NCBI GenBank assembly: GCA_031310005.1
Contig: CM062384.1
Coordinates: forward strand, 806,001 to 870,000
Length of the DNA stretch: 64,000 nucleotides
Direction: 5' to 3'
DNA from: Dactylellina haptotyla
Lineage: Eukaryota > Ascomycota > Orbiliomycetes > Orbiliales > Orbiliaceae
The first letter of the stretch is position 1. Every line of letters begins with the position of its first letter. A program made the position numbers and the translations under genes. Below are positions 44,672-56,518 of the stretch, one piece after another. The notes below the pieces were generated by a model. It was given only the letters and a program-made list of their open reading frames with translations. It did not search any database and was not told where the DNA came from.

Positions 44672-47600
44672 CTAAGCCACGATAGCTCCCCTTCCACCAA
44701 TTTCCTTCATCCTCTTCATAGACCTCTCGCCAACATTCACACTAGGCAGGGCCTTCCCTTCCTTGCCATCCGGCTTCTCCAAGAATCCAATCTGCACCAA
44801 ATATGCCAAATATGTCCCCATCAACCCCTCATCAACTCCGCTCCCCTCCATCCAAGCCTTCTCGTACCTCTCCAACGACTTCTTCGCATTCGCATCATCC
44901 AACTCTGGCGCCTTGGTACTCTGCGGTAGATTATCACAGACAAAGTGCAGCAGCGGATACAGCGCATTATCCTTACTGATCTCCGTTACATGTCTCTCCA
45001 ACGCGATACGCCAGGGGATATAATCCACCCGGTTGACGCCATACCCGTACGCGCTCAACGTAGACAGGAACTCGTTGAAACGCAGACGCGGGTGCGAGGT
45101 GACCTGCGCCACGGCCAACGGTGTAGCAGGCGGGTAGAACGCCGAAGCGACGACCACGCGGGCCACATGGTCGACGGGCACCATGTTGACGGTATTGTGG
45201 ATGTCCGGGGTCTGGCCCAGCTGGATGCATCCCTTGATCATACGAACCAAAAAGTCGTCCGTATTTGTAACTATATCATCGCTCGGTCAGCATGTCTCAT
45301 ATTTCATCGGTAGAATAAAGGATACACACCTCCAGTCACCGTATCACCGGTAATGTAACCAGGTCGCACGATCGTTCCCGTCAAGCCCCTCTTTCCGGCT
45401 TCTCGGGTGACGTACTCGCCTACCCACTTGCTCTGTCCGTATCCATTACCCAGACCCTTAGCTGAGCCTTCTAAATCGTCCGTTTCGGGGACACCAGCTC
45501 CACCTGCCTCTAGGATGGTATCCGACAGAGCAACATAGTGATCGGTGTCTAATACCGAGGTCGATGACACGAACGCAAAGCTCTTTGGCTTGCCTGTCGC
45601 GCATAGGTTGATAGCTGCAAGAGTACCGAAAACGTTTGGAGCTCGCAGAGTAGTGTAAGGATAAACCCAATGCACCTGTGCACCATTGTGAATAACAAAG
45701 TCTGCCTCCGAAGCAACTTTATTCCATGTTGCCTCGTCCATTCCAAGCTTGTCTTTCCCAAGGTCGCCAACAACCGGGACGATACGATCAGCCCAGGAAT
45801 CTGACCATGTATCATAGGCTTCACAACTAGCTTTGATTCTGTCAAATCCCTTCTCAAGTGTTTCAGCTCTAACGTGAGCGTAAACCTTCACCTTGGGCGA
45901 CTCGCGATTCAGAAGCTCTCTCAGCAGGAAAGCTCCAAGGAAACCTGTGCAGCCGGTCAAGAACACATTGCACTCCTTAGATTCATCAATTGCGGGCGCA
46001 GCATTAAACTTAGCCGGTAGCTTGTTAACGAGCTCTTTGGCGTCTTTAGCATACTCTGACTCCTGGTCTGCAGTGGTAGTAGAATCTGGTGCAGTTTGCA
46101 ATCCAATTTCAACACTCTGACTGATTCTTTCAACCTCAGTCGCCAATCCACCGAGCGTTGGTTGCTTGAACACTAATCCAAGTGGGATTTCAGCAGCGAA
46201 CCTATTCCTAACCTCGAAGATCATACGAGTCGCAAGGATGGAATGGCCACCAAGATCGAAGAAACCATCGTTGAGCTGAATCTTTTCGGTGGCCATCGGC
46301 AACAATGACTTCCAGATATCTCGCAGCGCTCTAGCCGTGGGCGACCACTGCGCATCATAAGCGTCCATAGGTTCACCAGCGGTAGAAGTAAGTCTTCTTC
46401 TTCTTCCGCTCGTCGCAGCCGCGAATACCGCCGTATCTGGGAAAGGAAGTGCTGGTTTGTCGACCTTGCCGTTTGGATTGAGCGGCATGCGAGCCATAGG
46501 GACAACCACGGTTGGAACAGCGTACGAAGGTAGCTTGGTCGCAAGGTACTTCTTAATATCCTGAATTAACTTCCTGTACCTTCTCAGCCTGCGGATGATA
46601 TCATTATCCACATCTTCATATCCATCCACAGCGGTCTCGTCTGCACTCTCCATGGCATCCAACTCGTCGTTTTGAAGTGGGACGATGTACGAAACCAAGG
46701 TTGGTTCTTCGTCCTTATCACGCTTGACAAGAGTAACGTTTTCTCTGACCAGAGGATGTTGCGAAAGGTGGGTATCGATCTCTCCGAGCTCGATTCTGAA
46801 TCCTCGAATCTTGACCTGGTCGTCGGCCCTACCGGAGCATTCTACGTCGCCGTTGGGTGTATAACGTCCCAAATCTCCACTTCGATACAACCTATCTCGG
46901 GGTCCCATATAGAAGGCTCTCCAGGGCTCGTTTCCACCGGATTCAGACTCCTTCCACTGATCCTCGGGTACGAACCAGTTCTTGACGAACTTCTGTCCCG
47001 TGAGTTCCGGTAGTTGCAGGTAGCCTTCTGCTAATCCAGCAGCTCGAACGTACAACTCTCCGATCTCTCCAACACCGCAAATTTGGGTTCGATCATGTCG
47101 GTTCACCACAAGCAGCTGGACGTCCAGCATACCTTTGCCGGCAGCGATAACATCCTTCTGCGACTGGCTGAACGTGGAATCCTTCGCTAACGATGGGATT
47201 TCCAAGTATGAGACGGCACGCTGCGTTTCAGTTGTTCCGTACATGTTAACAACATTAACATTCCGGGCTAATGTCTGCAAACGCAGGCAATCACGCTTGG
47301 TGAGGATATCTCCGACGAAGAAAGCGTGGTGGAGAGATGGAATTTCAGCTGTCGCCTGAGCGCTTAGTAGCTGACCCATAGCAGGTGTCAGATGCGTGAC
47401 AGTGCACTGGTTCTCCGCCATCCATTCCGCCAAACGACCTGGTGTTCCGATATCGTTCATAGTTGGAACATACAATCTCGCACCGAGGAATAGAGGTGTG
47501 AACATGTCTCGTTGAATTGGATCGTGAGCAATACCACTGAGCATGGTGAAACGGTCATTCTCAGAGAGTCCAAAGGTTTCCGCCATCCATGGGAAGTAGT

Positions 47601-49124
47601 ATGTCAGTGAGAAGTGTCGGCCGCGAACACCCTTAGGGATACCCTCGGATCCTGAAGTGAATGATAGTGTTGGGTTGCTGTCTGGGCCGACGACGACGCC
47701 TGGGTTTTGAGCTTTGAGCTCGGCCTGTGGAGCGAGAATATCGTTTCCTTCTACATCTTTGCCGCCGAGGAGGGTACCATCAGCTTGGATGGCCAAAGCC
47801 GGGACTCGGGTTACCAGGGAAAGTTCATCCTCGATGTACTTTAACACGGTTGGCGATAGTGTTCCCGCCTTCTCGATTACCACCAATGCCTTCGGTTTGG
47901 CGACACTCAAATAGATATTTTGTCGATTTGGTGGGTATTGGGGATCGATAACTGAGAACGTGCCGCCAGCCTTCAAAACACCAAATACGGCAACGACCAA
48001 GTCTACCCCTCTGTAGGCATATACCATGACTACATCTCCTAGCTTAATACCAGATTTGATAAGATGGTGGGCGAGGATGTTCGACGCCTCGTCAATTTGC
48101 TGATATGTGAATACCCGCTCCACAGAATCAGACTCTGTGAAATCAGGTGTCTCGACGACACACGGCCTATCCGGATGCTTCTTGGCATTCGCAGCAAATA
48201 TGTCGTGAATAGCCCCACGAAAGGTACTCCAGTTAAGGTTCTTCTTAGGATCCGGCAGGATATCCTTTTGCGTCGGTGTGATTAACGAGATTGCGCCGAC
48301 ACCCACTGCAGGGTTTGCGGCACCGATTTTAACGATCTGTAGGAGCTGGTCGATCATCATTGATATTCTGGCCTTGCTGAATACCAACTGATTGTAATGC
48401 GCTGAGAGCGTGATATCCGGTATTAAAGCCGAGGATCTCAGAGATGTGGTTTGTGATAACGGTTTGAGCTCGACGTAGATGTTGAGGTCGGTGTTGAGCT
48501 CGTTGGAGGCGAGGAACTGCTTGGACGGCGCATCCGGGGCATGGTAGAGAGACAGGCGGAATAACGACGGGGCGGTCTTGGACTTGGATTTCTTCTGCAG
48601 GTACGAGAGGAGGGCGGAGAAAGGTACAGCGTCTGCGGCTCCGACTTGTTCGGCCTATTTGGATAATAAAGTCCAGTTTAGTAGTTGGTCACGCAGAAAT
48701 TTTCGTGAAGATTGAGAAACACCTTCTGGACGGCCTCCAGCACCGAAATGAAGGTCGTCTGGCCGGTAAGGGGCAGCCGTAGCACATATGGTTCTTTGGT
48801 CTCCGCGCTTGTAGCAAGACTTATGTCTTCGTCTCCCGTGATCCTGAACGCCAGTATTGCGAACGCTGCGAGAAGAATTGTGAAGGGCGAGGCGTGATTC
48901 GAGCCGTCCGTGATTGCCAATTGTAACAGAGAAATACGGGTACTCTCGGGCAGCGTGATCGAGTGCACAGCTTCGACGACCCTCGACTCAGCTGGCTTTG
49001 GGTAATCGGCGACGGACGTGAGGGATGCGGTTGTGAGGTTCTTGAGCCTATCAGCCCACCGCTCGAGGCGGGGCTCGAGGTTCTCGCTGGTCACTTGAAC
49101 TGAGGCCATTGTAAAAGGGTTCAA
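44672..49124 (-). CDS. LYS2: L-2-aminoadipate reductase (large subunit)
   Basis: Reduces 2-aminoadipate to its semialdehyde in the fungal lysine pathway, using ATP, NADPH and a phosphopantetheine arm added by Lys5. Three exons, 48723-49124, 45330-48654 and 44672-45270, give 1442 codons (1441 residues). In order: an N-terminal condensation-like region (1-220), an adenylation domain with TSGSEGIPKGVRG and GRADDQVKIRGFRIELGEID, a carrier domain with the attachment serine in DGFFDLGGHSILATR, and a reductase domain opening with the NADP-binding VFLTGCTGFLGAFLLRELL and ending with QSKWVGEY, RPGYITGD and TNTDDFLVRMIKGC. An in-frame ATG five codons downstream (49109) is an equally good start. It lies upstream of TRP2 on the same strand; co-transcription is not implied. 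Confidence 0.97.
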
Positions 49125-49720
49125 TTGACCGATTGTACTGATCTAGTGGTGAACGAAGGAAAGAATAGTCAGGCCCCGGGATTTAAAGAGCCATTGACTG
49201 GCACAGCTGGCTGCTCGAGGGGGAGATGCGTCATACGATGTCCGTGATTGATAAAACTGGACCGCCGGCATCGGTTGCCAAATGCCCCACCACCACTCGC
49301 CGTCCGATGTCTTGCGAGGGGCCAACACAAGTCGGCGTCTCCTTCCGAGATGGCTCTTAGTCCACCTTGTCCGTTCGTCTCCCAACCTCCTTCCTTCCCA
49401 CTTGCCATGGTAGTCCCCACTAAAGCATTTCGAGATCGGGTCTCACAAACGGTGTATCAGAATATGTTAATGGAAGGTGTTCTTAATGCACGAAAAACTT
49501 TTCTGGAGCCTCTATTCCCAGTATGACGGTACCGCTAATTAACAAAAGAAAAGGTAATATGTACACACATTATCAGTTTGAAAACTTCCTCCCGCATGCT
49601 AATCGAAAGATAGACACTGCCCGTATGCCCATATGAATACATATATAGAAAAAATACAAATATGAATGAATACAAATGCCTCAAGGCTGTACCAAAAACT
49701 TATTATGATTGGAATTTTGC
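49125..49720. other. Intergenic: LYS2 promoter
   Basis: About 0.6 kb between the 3' end of the cis-prenyltransferase fusion and the LYS2 start. I looked for TGACTC/GAGTCA cores and found none; there is a TGCGTCAT near 49226. No gene seen. Confidence 0.5.
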
Positions 49721-51724
49721 TTATGCACCGAATCGTCTATTCCGCTTCGACAAGTCCAACAGACTTCTCAAGAAGGTCGACTGCTGGAGAGCCGGCCAGT
49801 TCTCCTCGACAATGGCGAATTCCGCGTGGTGGGACTCCCATAGGGCGAATCCGCTCAGCCTGTTCTCGCCACTGGTTCTTAATATCGCATCGATAGTTGG
49901 CAGACCCAGCTGCGCAGAGTAAATCTGGCGGGAAATATCCGCCTCCGTAACCGCCTCGACAGCTTCTTCCAGAGAAAGACCGTCGTGCTTGATTTTCGCG
50001 CTGACAGCCATCTTGGTGGCACGGGTAACCTCGGAGCGTCCACCGTAGCCGATAGCAATCTGCAGGTTGAACTTGGTGTTGTTCGCAGTAGCAGCTTCCG
50101 CTTTATCAACCACTTCATTCAGATAGTCGGGAAGGATAGACCTGTCACCGACGACTCTAAAACGGACATCTGGTATCGAGAAGCCCGTGTCGCCCGTCAT
50201 CATCTCACGGATGTAGTCAGCCATCATAGAGAACAAGGGGTTAAGTTCTTGAGGGCCTCGCTTCAAGTTGTCATCCGAAAGAGCCCAGACAGTCAGGTTC
50301 TCAACGCCAGAGCTGAAAGCCCAGGACATGACTTGGAGAAGTTTGTGGGCACCGACTTGGTGACCTGCAAGGACGCTGCCCAGGCCATTACCCTTTGAGT
50401 AGCGACGGTTGCCATCCATGATGACGCCTAGATGTCGTGGTGGGTGGCCAGGGCTACCTGCAAGCTTCCCACGGTAGTACGAACATTTAACCATTTCCAC
50501 GGCGTCGTGCCGGAAGCCAGGGATCTTTGGCATGGGTCGTTCGTCTATCGCCATTCTGGGCAGGTGGGCTTCCATATCTGCAAACCGTCGGAGAGTGTGG
50601 CCGGGGAGGTTCACAGGGACACCTTTCTCTTTGATACCGAATATTTCGCGGTATAAATCGAGAGGAACACCCGCCATACGAGGGTTTCCGGCGACGAGGA
50701 GGTCGAGCGTGCCGTCAAAAGTAAGCTCTGAGGGACAGAGACTGTAGTGGAAGTAGGAGAGGAAGGAGTGTACTTTTCGGACGCACCACCAAGCCGCGTG
50801 TTCGATACGGTTCTGGTGCTTTATGCTGTTATGATCTAACACATTGGTCGCAATCTGTTTTACAAAGGTCCTGAGAAGAGCCAACTTGATTGAGGTTATC
50901 GGTTTTCTCAAAAACTGTCCGTAACCATACTTTCGAGCTTCGGTACGAAGACTGCAAAGTCTGGAATTCCAGATGTAAAACATCAACGGCTCATCGGAGT
51001 CGAGAGGTATTTGACTTCGTAGGTATTCTTCGATTTCAACCATGGTGTTCGGTACCTTTCTACCGATGTCTTTGGTGTTCAATTTGTCCGCAATGCCCAT
51101 AATACCCTTGACGATTCCGTCAATTTCTTCTGGTGTAATATGGCCCAAGAGTTCATGCGCCTTTACCATCCCGTATACAAAGGTTGCGAAAACCAGAACG
51201 TTGTTCTCGAACACAAATAACGGGATGTTACGGTGGAGCTTCTGCAGCCATTTGATAACCTGCTGTCTTTCGCTGCTGTTGGAACGGATGACGATGTAGA
51301 TGAAACCGAGGGTACGAATTACACGGCGCCAAGGGTCCGACTTGTATGTGCTGTGTGCTTTGAGGGCTTTCGCCATTTCGGGATGCGATAGTTGGAGAGC
51401 GGAGGCGATGAAGACTGCAGCGACCATGATGTCGCCACGGTCAAATAGGGCATGTAGCTCCTCGAATGAGGGGTATTTGTTCCGCCATATCATCCGAGTA
51501 GATTTGACATCTTTCCATCGTCGATAGAGTTTGATTGAATAGTGTGTAATCGTGATAGCTGTAAAAAGGAAAAATACAAGCAGAGTGCTTGTCAGTAGGA
51601 CTATTGTCGAATCCATATTGCTCAGGTTGATTGACGGCATTCCGGCCAACAGGGAATTTAGAAGTTTGACCATCCTTATATAAACCCTTCCAAAATACCC
51701 GGTTTTGATAAGTAATATCGACAA
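49721..51724 (-). CDS. cis-Prenyltransferase fused to an MpaB/rubber-oxygenase-like N-terminal domain
   Basis: A 667-residue intronless protein. The C-terminal part (about 431-667) is a complete cis-prenyltransferase (UPP/dehydrodolichyl diphosphate synthase family, which extends farnesyl diphosphate with isopentenyl diphosphate). Seen: HLGVIMDGNRRY with catalytic Asp 437, GHQVGAHKL, ALSDDNLKR (for the usual FSTENWxR), FNLQIAIGYGGR, RTSGENRLSGFALWES and the basic C-terminus RNRRFG. The N-terminal part has a membrane segment (about 40-60) then a helical region (80-260) with ALQLSHPEMAKALKAHS, SDPWRRVIRTLGFIYIVI, IKWLQKLHRNI and VLVFATFVYGMVKAHELL, which resembles the MpaB/Lcp oxygenase domain formerly DUF2236 (PF09995). 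The cis-prenyltransferase call is firm; the oxygenase-like call is from pattern memory. The protein may start at an internal Met (17, 29 or 37). Confidence 0.85.
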   Translation of the reverse strand: MSILLIKTGYFGRVYIRMVKLLNSLLAGMPSINLSNMDSTIVLLTSTLLVFFLFTAITITHYSIKLYRRWKDVKSTRMIWRNKYPSFEELHALFDRGDIMVAAVFIASALQLSHPEMAKALKAHSTYKSDPWRRVIRTLGFIYIVIRSNSSERQQVIKWLQKLHRNIPLFVFENNVLVFATFVYGMVKAHELLGHITPEEIDGIVKGIMGIADKLNTKDIGRKVPNTMVEIEEYLRSQIPLDSDEPLMFYIWNSRLCSLRTEARKYGYGQFLRKPITSIKLALLRTFVKQIATNVLDHNSIKHQNRIEHAAWWCVRKVHSFLSYFHYSLCPSELTFDGTLDLLVAGNPRMAGVPLDLYREIFGIKEKGVPVNLPGHTLRRFADMEAHLPRMAIDERPMPKIPGFRHDAVEMVKCSYYRGKLAGSPGHPPRHLGVIMDGNRRYSKGNGLGSVLAGHQVGAHKLLQVMSWAFSSGVENLTVWALSDDNLKRGPQELNPLFSMMADYIREMMTGDTGFSIPDVRFRVVGDRSILPDYLNEVVDKAEAATANNTKFNLQIAIGYGGRSEVTRATKMAVSAKIKHDGLSLEEAVEAVTEADISRQIYSAQLGLPTIDAILRTSGENRLSGFALWESHHAEFAIVEENWPALQQSTFLRSLLDLSKRNRRFGA

Positions 51725-53900
51725 CGTACCACCCTTGTGTATATTATTTGCAGGACAGGTAAGGAATGTAGGAATGGATGTGGCTATTTATTCCCTATCA
51801 GCCGACCCATACGGCAGGGCCCAAGTTGCCATTCCATTCCATATCTAAAAGTCTGATCGAAAAGTCTGATCGAATAGTCTGATAGCAATCTCCCTTTTTT
51901 TTCTCATCACAATAGGATATAGGCAATTTCAAAATTCTTATGGTCTCGAAAATATGTATCCGGGTTTCCCTTACGAGCTCTGGACGATCTGATCCCGACT
52001 CGGTGTTACCTCTTTCGCAATCCCTGTCACAGCTGAATCAGTCTTTCAAAACAATCGGTGTCTCCTTGTTACTCAACCCTAATTCGCTCCGTTTCCTGGC
52101 GGAGGTTTTTTTCCCGCTTCCATCTGCACCCGAAAGTATCTTTCAATTTGCTGCAGACCCTGTCAAGCTGACACAATCACTTCGCCTGCATGGCCGAGTC
52201 CGAGCTGAGAGGTGTGGTAAGAAGGAACAAACGAAAACCTAGGAAAGTCTGACGAGGCCCTTGCTTCCAATTGACGTCAAAGGTCCCTGTGTAAACTTAA
52301 AGCCAATCTAAGCGACCAGGTGATTACCAGCAAATACCACGCTGATGCCTCAATCCAACTCAGAGGCTTCAAAATCGCAGCTAGCAGAAATATCTCCAAA
52401 TTCTTCGAAAAAGCTCTCCAATCTGCCACAAAGTAATAAAAAGGCTATACAGCTGCACACCACATCGGGGTGGATACACGGAGGCGTACGGAACCAAGAT
52501 CTATGTGTTTTTTCCGGATCTAAACTAAAATTAGCTGGACGATTAGCGAGCTCGAACTCTAAAAAGACAGGTGCATACGCGCCGCGATCTATCAATTATG
52601 ATGCACGTAAAATCTTTTTCTAGCAGGTTGAGCACCGCAGCTGCAGACCACACTTTAGGGCATCGAAACCGAACTCAAATTTGCGATAGAAAACATATAT
52701 TTCGCTCGCTCCTCGTGGGGGCATTTCCTTCGTTTGATACCTGGTTGTACTATTTCCAGCCGCAACTACTAGCTAGCTACTCTTCGGTTACCCCTGGGAA
52801 TGAAATATTAGTTGGTTCTGTACTAGAGGAGCTTCCAGCGAGTGAGACACTGTTGAAGCCTGTCCTCCCACACAACAAACCCTACACAAATTAAACCCAT
52901 GAAGAGTGGGAAGCCCATTTCACCCCTGTCCTTGACGAAGCTAATGGAACAGACCCGTCCGGAAAACTCCCATTGTTTTTACTGGCGAGAACTGGCGAGA
53001 TCAACACCAAGGTGTCAGGGTCCTGTTCCTTAGCCTACGGTTTGCTACCACAAGTCGTCCCCAAAATCTCCTACTACGCACGCACAGATAGTTTCAAATT
53101 GGAGGATCTGGCGGCTGCGATAGCGATTCGCAAATATGCATTCTCACATGTCTTTCCAGAATCGTCTCTAACTCCACATATAATAATACGTCGAATAAGT
53201 ATAATTGTCTTATTATTGACTAGGAAGCCCTAAACCCCAAGGATATTGAGTGCTTCAAGGCAATAAATCCCCATATAACCTCGAGAATTTAATTTGGAGG
53301 GAAACGGCTAGTCCGAGATATCAATTCTCCTCAATTATTAGCTCGGTATCAAAAAAAATATTTAGCGCCGTAGCTTTGTCCGCATATTCAAGGTTAAGGA
53401 AGGTGCAAAGGCTTCTGTGACGTGGCGCACAGGAATGCAGGAATTGATATCAGAAGGGTATCGATAGTGTACTTTCGGCCTCAGAGCTCAGCTAGTTCAA
53501 TCGCTAGAAAATGGTTTGCGGGTCTGGATCTAGATCTCGTTGATAAAATTTTCCGATCATGCAGCCAAACGAGATCTATCGCGCTCGTAAATTCCAAACT
53601 CTCACAGCGAAAATGTGCGATATTACGCAACAAGGTGGTTCTATGCAACATTTCGAATATTTTCTGGAAGACTAGTGGACGCCATAAGACCTCTTGCAGA
53701 AGGCGTACGCGCCATCCGCATGGCACGAACCTGCATGACCGAAATCGTGAGTGATCCGACTAAATTTCAAGATTAGGTACGTGTACTAAAATAAGTACTT
53801 ATATAACCATCAACAATTGGTGCCTAACTCCCAACCTCATCGAAAATATCGAATAATTACAGAATGCTCTAAATAACAACGCTCGTGACAGGTGATGAAA
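51725..53900. other. Gene-poor stretch with possible relics
   Basis: About 2.2 kb. The first part is the fusion gene's promoter. Open frames at 51940-52242, 52345-52623, 52571-52894 and 52907-53233 have protein-like segments but no domain I recognise and no joining splice signals I trust. A frame at 53422-53754 has an F-box-like hint (LDLDLVDKIFRSCSQTRSIALVNSKL) too weak to call. Confidence 0.4.
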
Positions 53901-56518
53901 CTAAACATATGATTTACTCCTCCTGGCCAAACTCCCATTTCTCGTGAGTCCGATACTTCCAACTTGGCCGTCAGCGTTCAAATCGCCAATAGTACCAGGC
54001 AACATCTCTAATTTCTTTTTACCCCCTCGAATGAGATCTTCTGGGCGGATATCGACATTTTCGTCGATATTCAATCCCAGAACAAACATATTGAAGGTGT
54101 TCAACTTTGCCGTCCAGCGCCGTCGGAATTGGTATAGCGCGGAGAGCGTCGCAATTGCCAGTGTCCAGACGGCGAAGATAGCTAATACCACCTCAGGCGG
54201 GAGCACTCCTCGCACCAGAACTTTCCGCGGCCTACTCAGCGTGACATTAGGATGGTACCAGCTCAGCGAAGTATCATCCGTGCCGTCGTACATTAATTGC
54301 AAAGCATACGAATGGTGGATTCTCAATAACGTTTGCCTGAGATCATCCGCCTGCATAACGCCAGTCGAGTATTCATTGCCCTCCGCATCATCCCTTCTTC
54401 CCCTCCAAAGGAATCCCGTAGTTGTGAGCAAGTTGTAATACCAATCGGTAAATAAGCCGGGGATCGATCCATAATAACTTATAAGTCGTAATGTATCAAT
54501 GATGTAGTATCTAGCCGATATAACCCGATTGAAAACCCCATGTTCAAACCGCAGCGGGGAACTCCTATCCAATTTACTTTCCCGTCTCCCAAGCTCAGTC
54601 GGTGTGAAATTCGAGTACAATGCTTTGGTTCCGTCCACATCGGCGAACCCGATATCAGAACTGGCATAACAGCGACACCCAATGGCAGTTTGGTTTCCAT
54701 ATAGGCCTCGTAGGTCTCGCAGTTCATGCCCTTCAAGACCTCGAACCGGTACCGTAGCATTCTTTATCGGCGCTGCATAAGTATCTTCGAAAAAATGCTC
54801 TCCAGATATCTCCTGCCATAACACAACTTCCAACAGAACGGGCTTGTTGATTCCTGGGATCTGTTCGCCATTTGCATAGCTTCCATATCTATCTCCGCGG
54901 GTAACAGTGAGATTGTTATATGGTATACTAACACCAACCTCCATTGTCCCATTCAGATTCAGTTGTTCGTGAAACCGATAACCTTCGATAGCTAATATCG
55001 ACGTATTGACTCTAACCAAGGTTACTATCGTCGACCCATTACTCTTGTCGCCAGCAGGATAGTATAAACCCGAATCGTAGCTAGGGACACCTCCAACAAA
55101 GGTCGACAGATTTTGGCGTTGATTTAGTATAGTAAACTCCGATGTGGAATTCACAATACTACAGTTGTAACTAAGCAGGAGGCCGAATATTCTGCCCCCA
55201 ACGTATGGTTGGTCTGCCTGTGGTGCCAGGAATATGGGAGTAGTCGCATCGTCCGGCATCATATTCTGTGTGGTTATGTTTAAAGGCGTCGAGGAGCCCT
55301 CCAAGGTATATAGTTGACCTCGAGGTAATCGGCCAGTGAACCCATTTGTTCTTCCACGGGTTTCTCGAGTTAAAACCAACTGCGCGTTTCTTTGACTACG
55401 TAAATCGAAATGATAGATGTCAGCATCGATATATCCGAACGAATTTTTCTAATAACCAATACCGCTCTTACTTAAAAGTACTCTCATTCCGGCCAAGTAC
55501 CGTTGCACCGGTCAAGCCTGCTCTCAAATCCAGCTCGACTCCATCCACCGTTTGCATGGTAAGACCAGCCAATGGCCAAGCCACAAACCCAATAACATTA
55601 AGCAGGGAGAGCAAGTTCCAAAGTCGGCCGTTGTTCTCTTTCGTAGTCGATCGATTCCTGACCACCTTCCAGATGCTTTTCATCCAGGCGCTAGGATCCG
55701 CGAAACTACTAGCCGCTAACTCTAGAAGTCTAAGATATCACGATATTTTAGCACATTTGACTACATAAATTGCACTCATTGGATATGACAACCAGCTTAC
55801 ACTCTCGCATTCTTCGGTGTCCACCACCCAGTCATTGCCATTGACGCGACCGATCCTGATAAAGAGTATGTGCCGAGATTTAAACCGAACGCAGCCAGTA
55901 CGAACCACGAATAGTTCACAAGTTCAGCATTGTCAAGATACCCTTGAACAATCCACGCATCACCGCTGTTTTCCGGATATCTCAGCCATCTCATGTATGT
56001 GAGGATATAATAGACCAGCAGTGCGATCGGAACAAAAATGGAAAGCAGAGCCCGAGGAATAAAGCGGTCGAGAGGTTGACCATTCTGGTTGACACCGGTG
56101 CCAACGGCTGGAGACTTATTTCGTGATTTCGAATGTCAGAATCTTGCCATCAAGTGAACTATTATTTCTCAAGGGCAGTACCTTGCCAGTTTTTTCTACG
56201 TGTGTAACATGTGGTTGCGAATCCTTTCTAATCTATATATTAGTGGTAAGTAGTCTCCTCGCTACAAAGTGGTATTCGAAAGTAAAGTAGGTATTAACGA
56301 GGACGTACTATATTGGTAGAAGGTACCGGTTTCCTCTGGACATTTGATGTACTTATTTGATCTGGTGTTTGATGAGTGGTTTCGCCCACGCGCGTGGGTG
56401 AAGAATTAGAAATCGAAGGAGAAATACTGCTGCCCGTTGACATTCTTTGGAACGACCGCTTCTCGTCAGATCCTATTGGGCTTAATAGCGCAGTGTGAGC
56501 TTCTTGCTTTGACGACAT
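53901..56518 (-). CDS. Multi-pass membrane protein of unknown function
   Basis: Five exons, 56309-56518, 56182-56232, 55801-56114, 55472-55729 and 53901-55395, give exactly 776 codons (775 residues); all four introns are GT-AG and frame-consistent. The N-terminal 100 residues are hydrophilic and Ser/Thr/Pro-rich (cytosolic). Three hydrophobic segments follow: ALLSIFVPIALLVYYILTYM, YSWFVLAAFGLNLGTYSLSG and LLSLLNVIGFVAWPLAGLTM. A large region of about 420 residues with many N-glycosylation sequons (NITT, NCSI, NLST, NLTV, NATV, NQTA) and paired cysteines is probably extracellular or lumenal. A last helix (VVLAIFAVWTLAIATLSAL) and a basic tail end it. I do not recognise the family; such large glycosylated proteins with one C-terminal helix are frequent and uncharacterised in ascomycetes. 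Confidence 0.85.

Noticed and set aside
53422-53754. Possible F-box segment
   Set aside because: The resemblance is limited to about 35 residues; no downstream repeat domain and no clear gene structure.
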